A stretch of 6,380 nucleotides of DNA from JAMORN01 sp027063545 [NCBI: bacterium] (GTDB taxonomy: Bacteria > JAMORN01). The stretch spans positions 1 to 6,380 of the forward strand of contig JAMORN010000154.1 in the NCBI GenBank assembly GCA_027063545.1. Direction: 5' to 3'. Positions within the stretch are counted from its first letter, which is position 1; each line of letters begins with the position of its first letter. Below the pieces are notes generated by a model. It did not search any database and had not been told where the DNA came from. It saw only the letters and a list, made by a program, of their open reading frames with translations. Of this stretch, positions 6,319-6,380 are shown piece after piece. A program made the position numbers and the translations under genes.

Positions 6319-6380
6319 ATGCTTCGCTCAATGTATGCAAGTGTATCAGGTTTAAGAAATCACCAAGTAAGATTAGATAT
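6319..6380 (+). CDS. flgE: Flagellar hook protein FlgE, first 20 codons (runs off the right edge)
   Basis: The visible peptide MLRSMYASVSGLRNHQVRLD is the conserved N-terminal D0 helix of rod and hook proteins. FlgE polymerises into the hook, the universal joint between the basal body and the filament. The same opening motif occurs in FlgF and FlgG, so sequence alone does not separate them. The place immediately after flgD, 31 bases downstream, makes FlgE by far the most likely. The start is fixed by the ribosome-binding site six bases upstream. The gene continues beyond the window, so length and integrity cannot be judged. Confidence 0.88.
   Translation, partial: MLRSMYASVSGLRNHQVRLD

Noticed and set aside
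1-6380. Mobile element, CRISPR array, tRNA/rRNA, toxin-antitoxin or defence system
   Set aside because: No transposase, integrase, direct-repeat array, cloverleaf, or small paired genes could be seen; all identifiable genes are housekeeping or flagellar.

Overview
This is a very AT-rich stretch (by eye, roughly 70-75% A+T) of an ordinary bacterial chromosome. It carries seven genes in two divergent blocks, and the first and last genes are cut by the window edges. Shine-Dalgarno sites are strong (AAGGAG or AGGAG) before almost every gene. There is no sign of phage, plasmid, transposon, CRISPR or RNA genes. The organism is a motile bacterium that makes meso-diaminopimelate or lysine (dapF) and arginine by the acetyl-recycling route (argJ). 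The flagellar order MotE/YlxF-FliK-FlgD-FlgE is the one found in Bacillus, clostridia and spirochaetes. The sequence does not settle the phylum.

Left block (1-1604, minus strand): a compact unit reads leftward from about 1604. It holds a 212-residue protein I do not recognise, then a HAD-superfamily hydrolase of the pyrimidine 5'-nucleotidase type, then the N-terminal 103 codons of diaminopimelate epimerase. Gaps are 6 and 2 bases, and the dapF ribosome-binding site lies inside the end of the HAD gene, so the three are probably co-transcribed and partly coupled in translation.

Middle (1605-2960): a 135-base, extremely AT-rich divergent intergenic region must hold promoters for both directions. 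It is followed by a complete argJ on the plus strand. ArgJ moves the acetyl group from N-acetylornithine to glutamate. No other arginine gene is visible beside it.

Right block (2961-6380, plus strand): a 119-base gap with no convincing hairpin terminator contains a near-textbook sigma-54 (-24/-12) promoter at 3008-3024. Downstream lie a membrane-anchored coiled-coil MotE/YlxF-like protein, the hook-length regulator FliK, the hook-cap scaffold FlgD and the start of the hook protein FlgE. Each has its own good ribosome-binding site, and gaps are 14-31 bases. These genes serve hook assembly: FlgD caps and polymerises FlgE, FliK measures the hook and switches the export gate, and the MotE-like protein probably acts at the inner-membrane motor or stator.

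The most interesting feature is the sigma-54 promoter placed exactly at the head of the hook gene set. Second are the unidentified 212-residue gene and the unusual Asn/Lys-rich, apparently helical FliK. I did not find an undescribed multi-gene system here.
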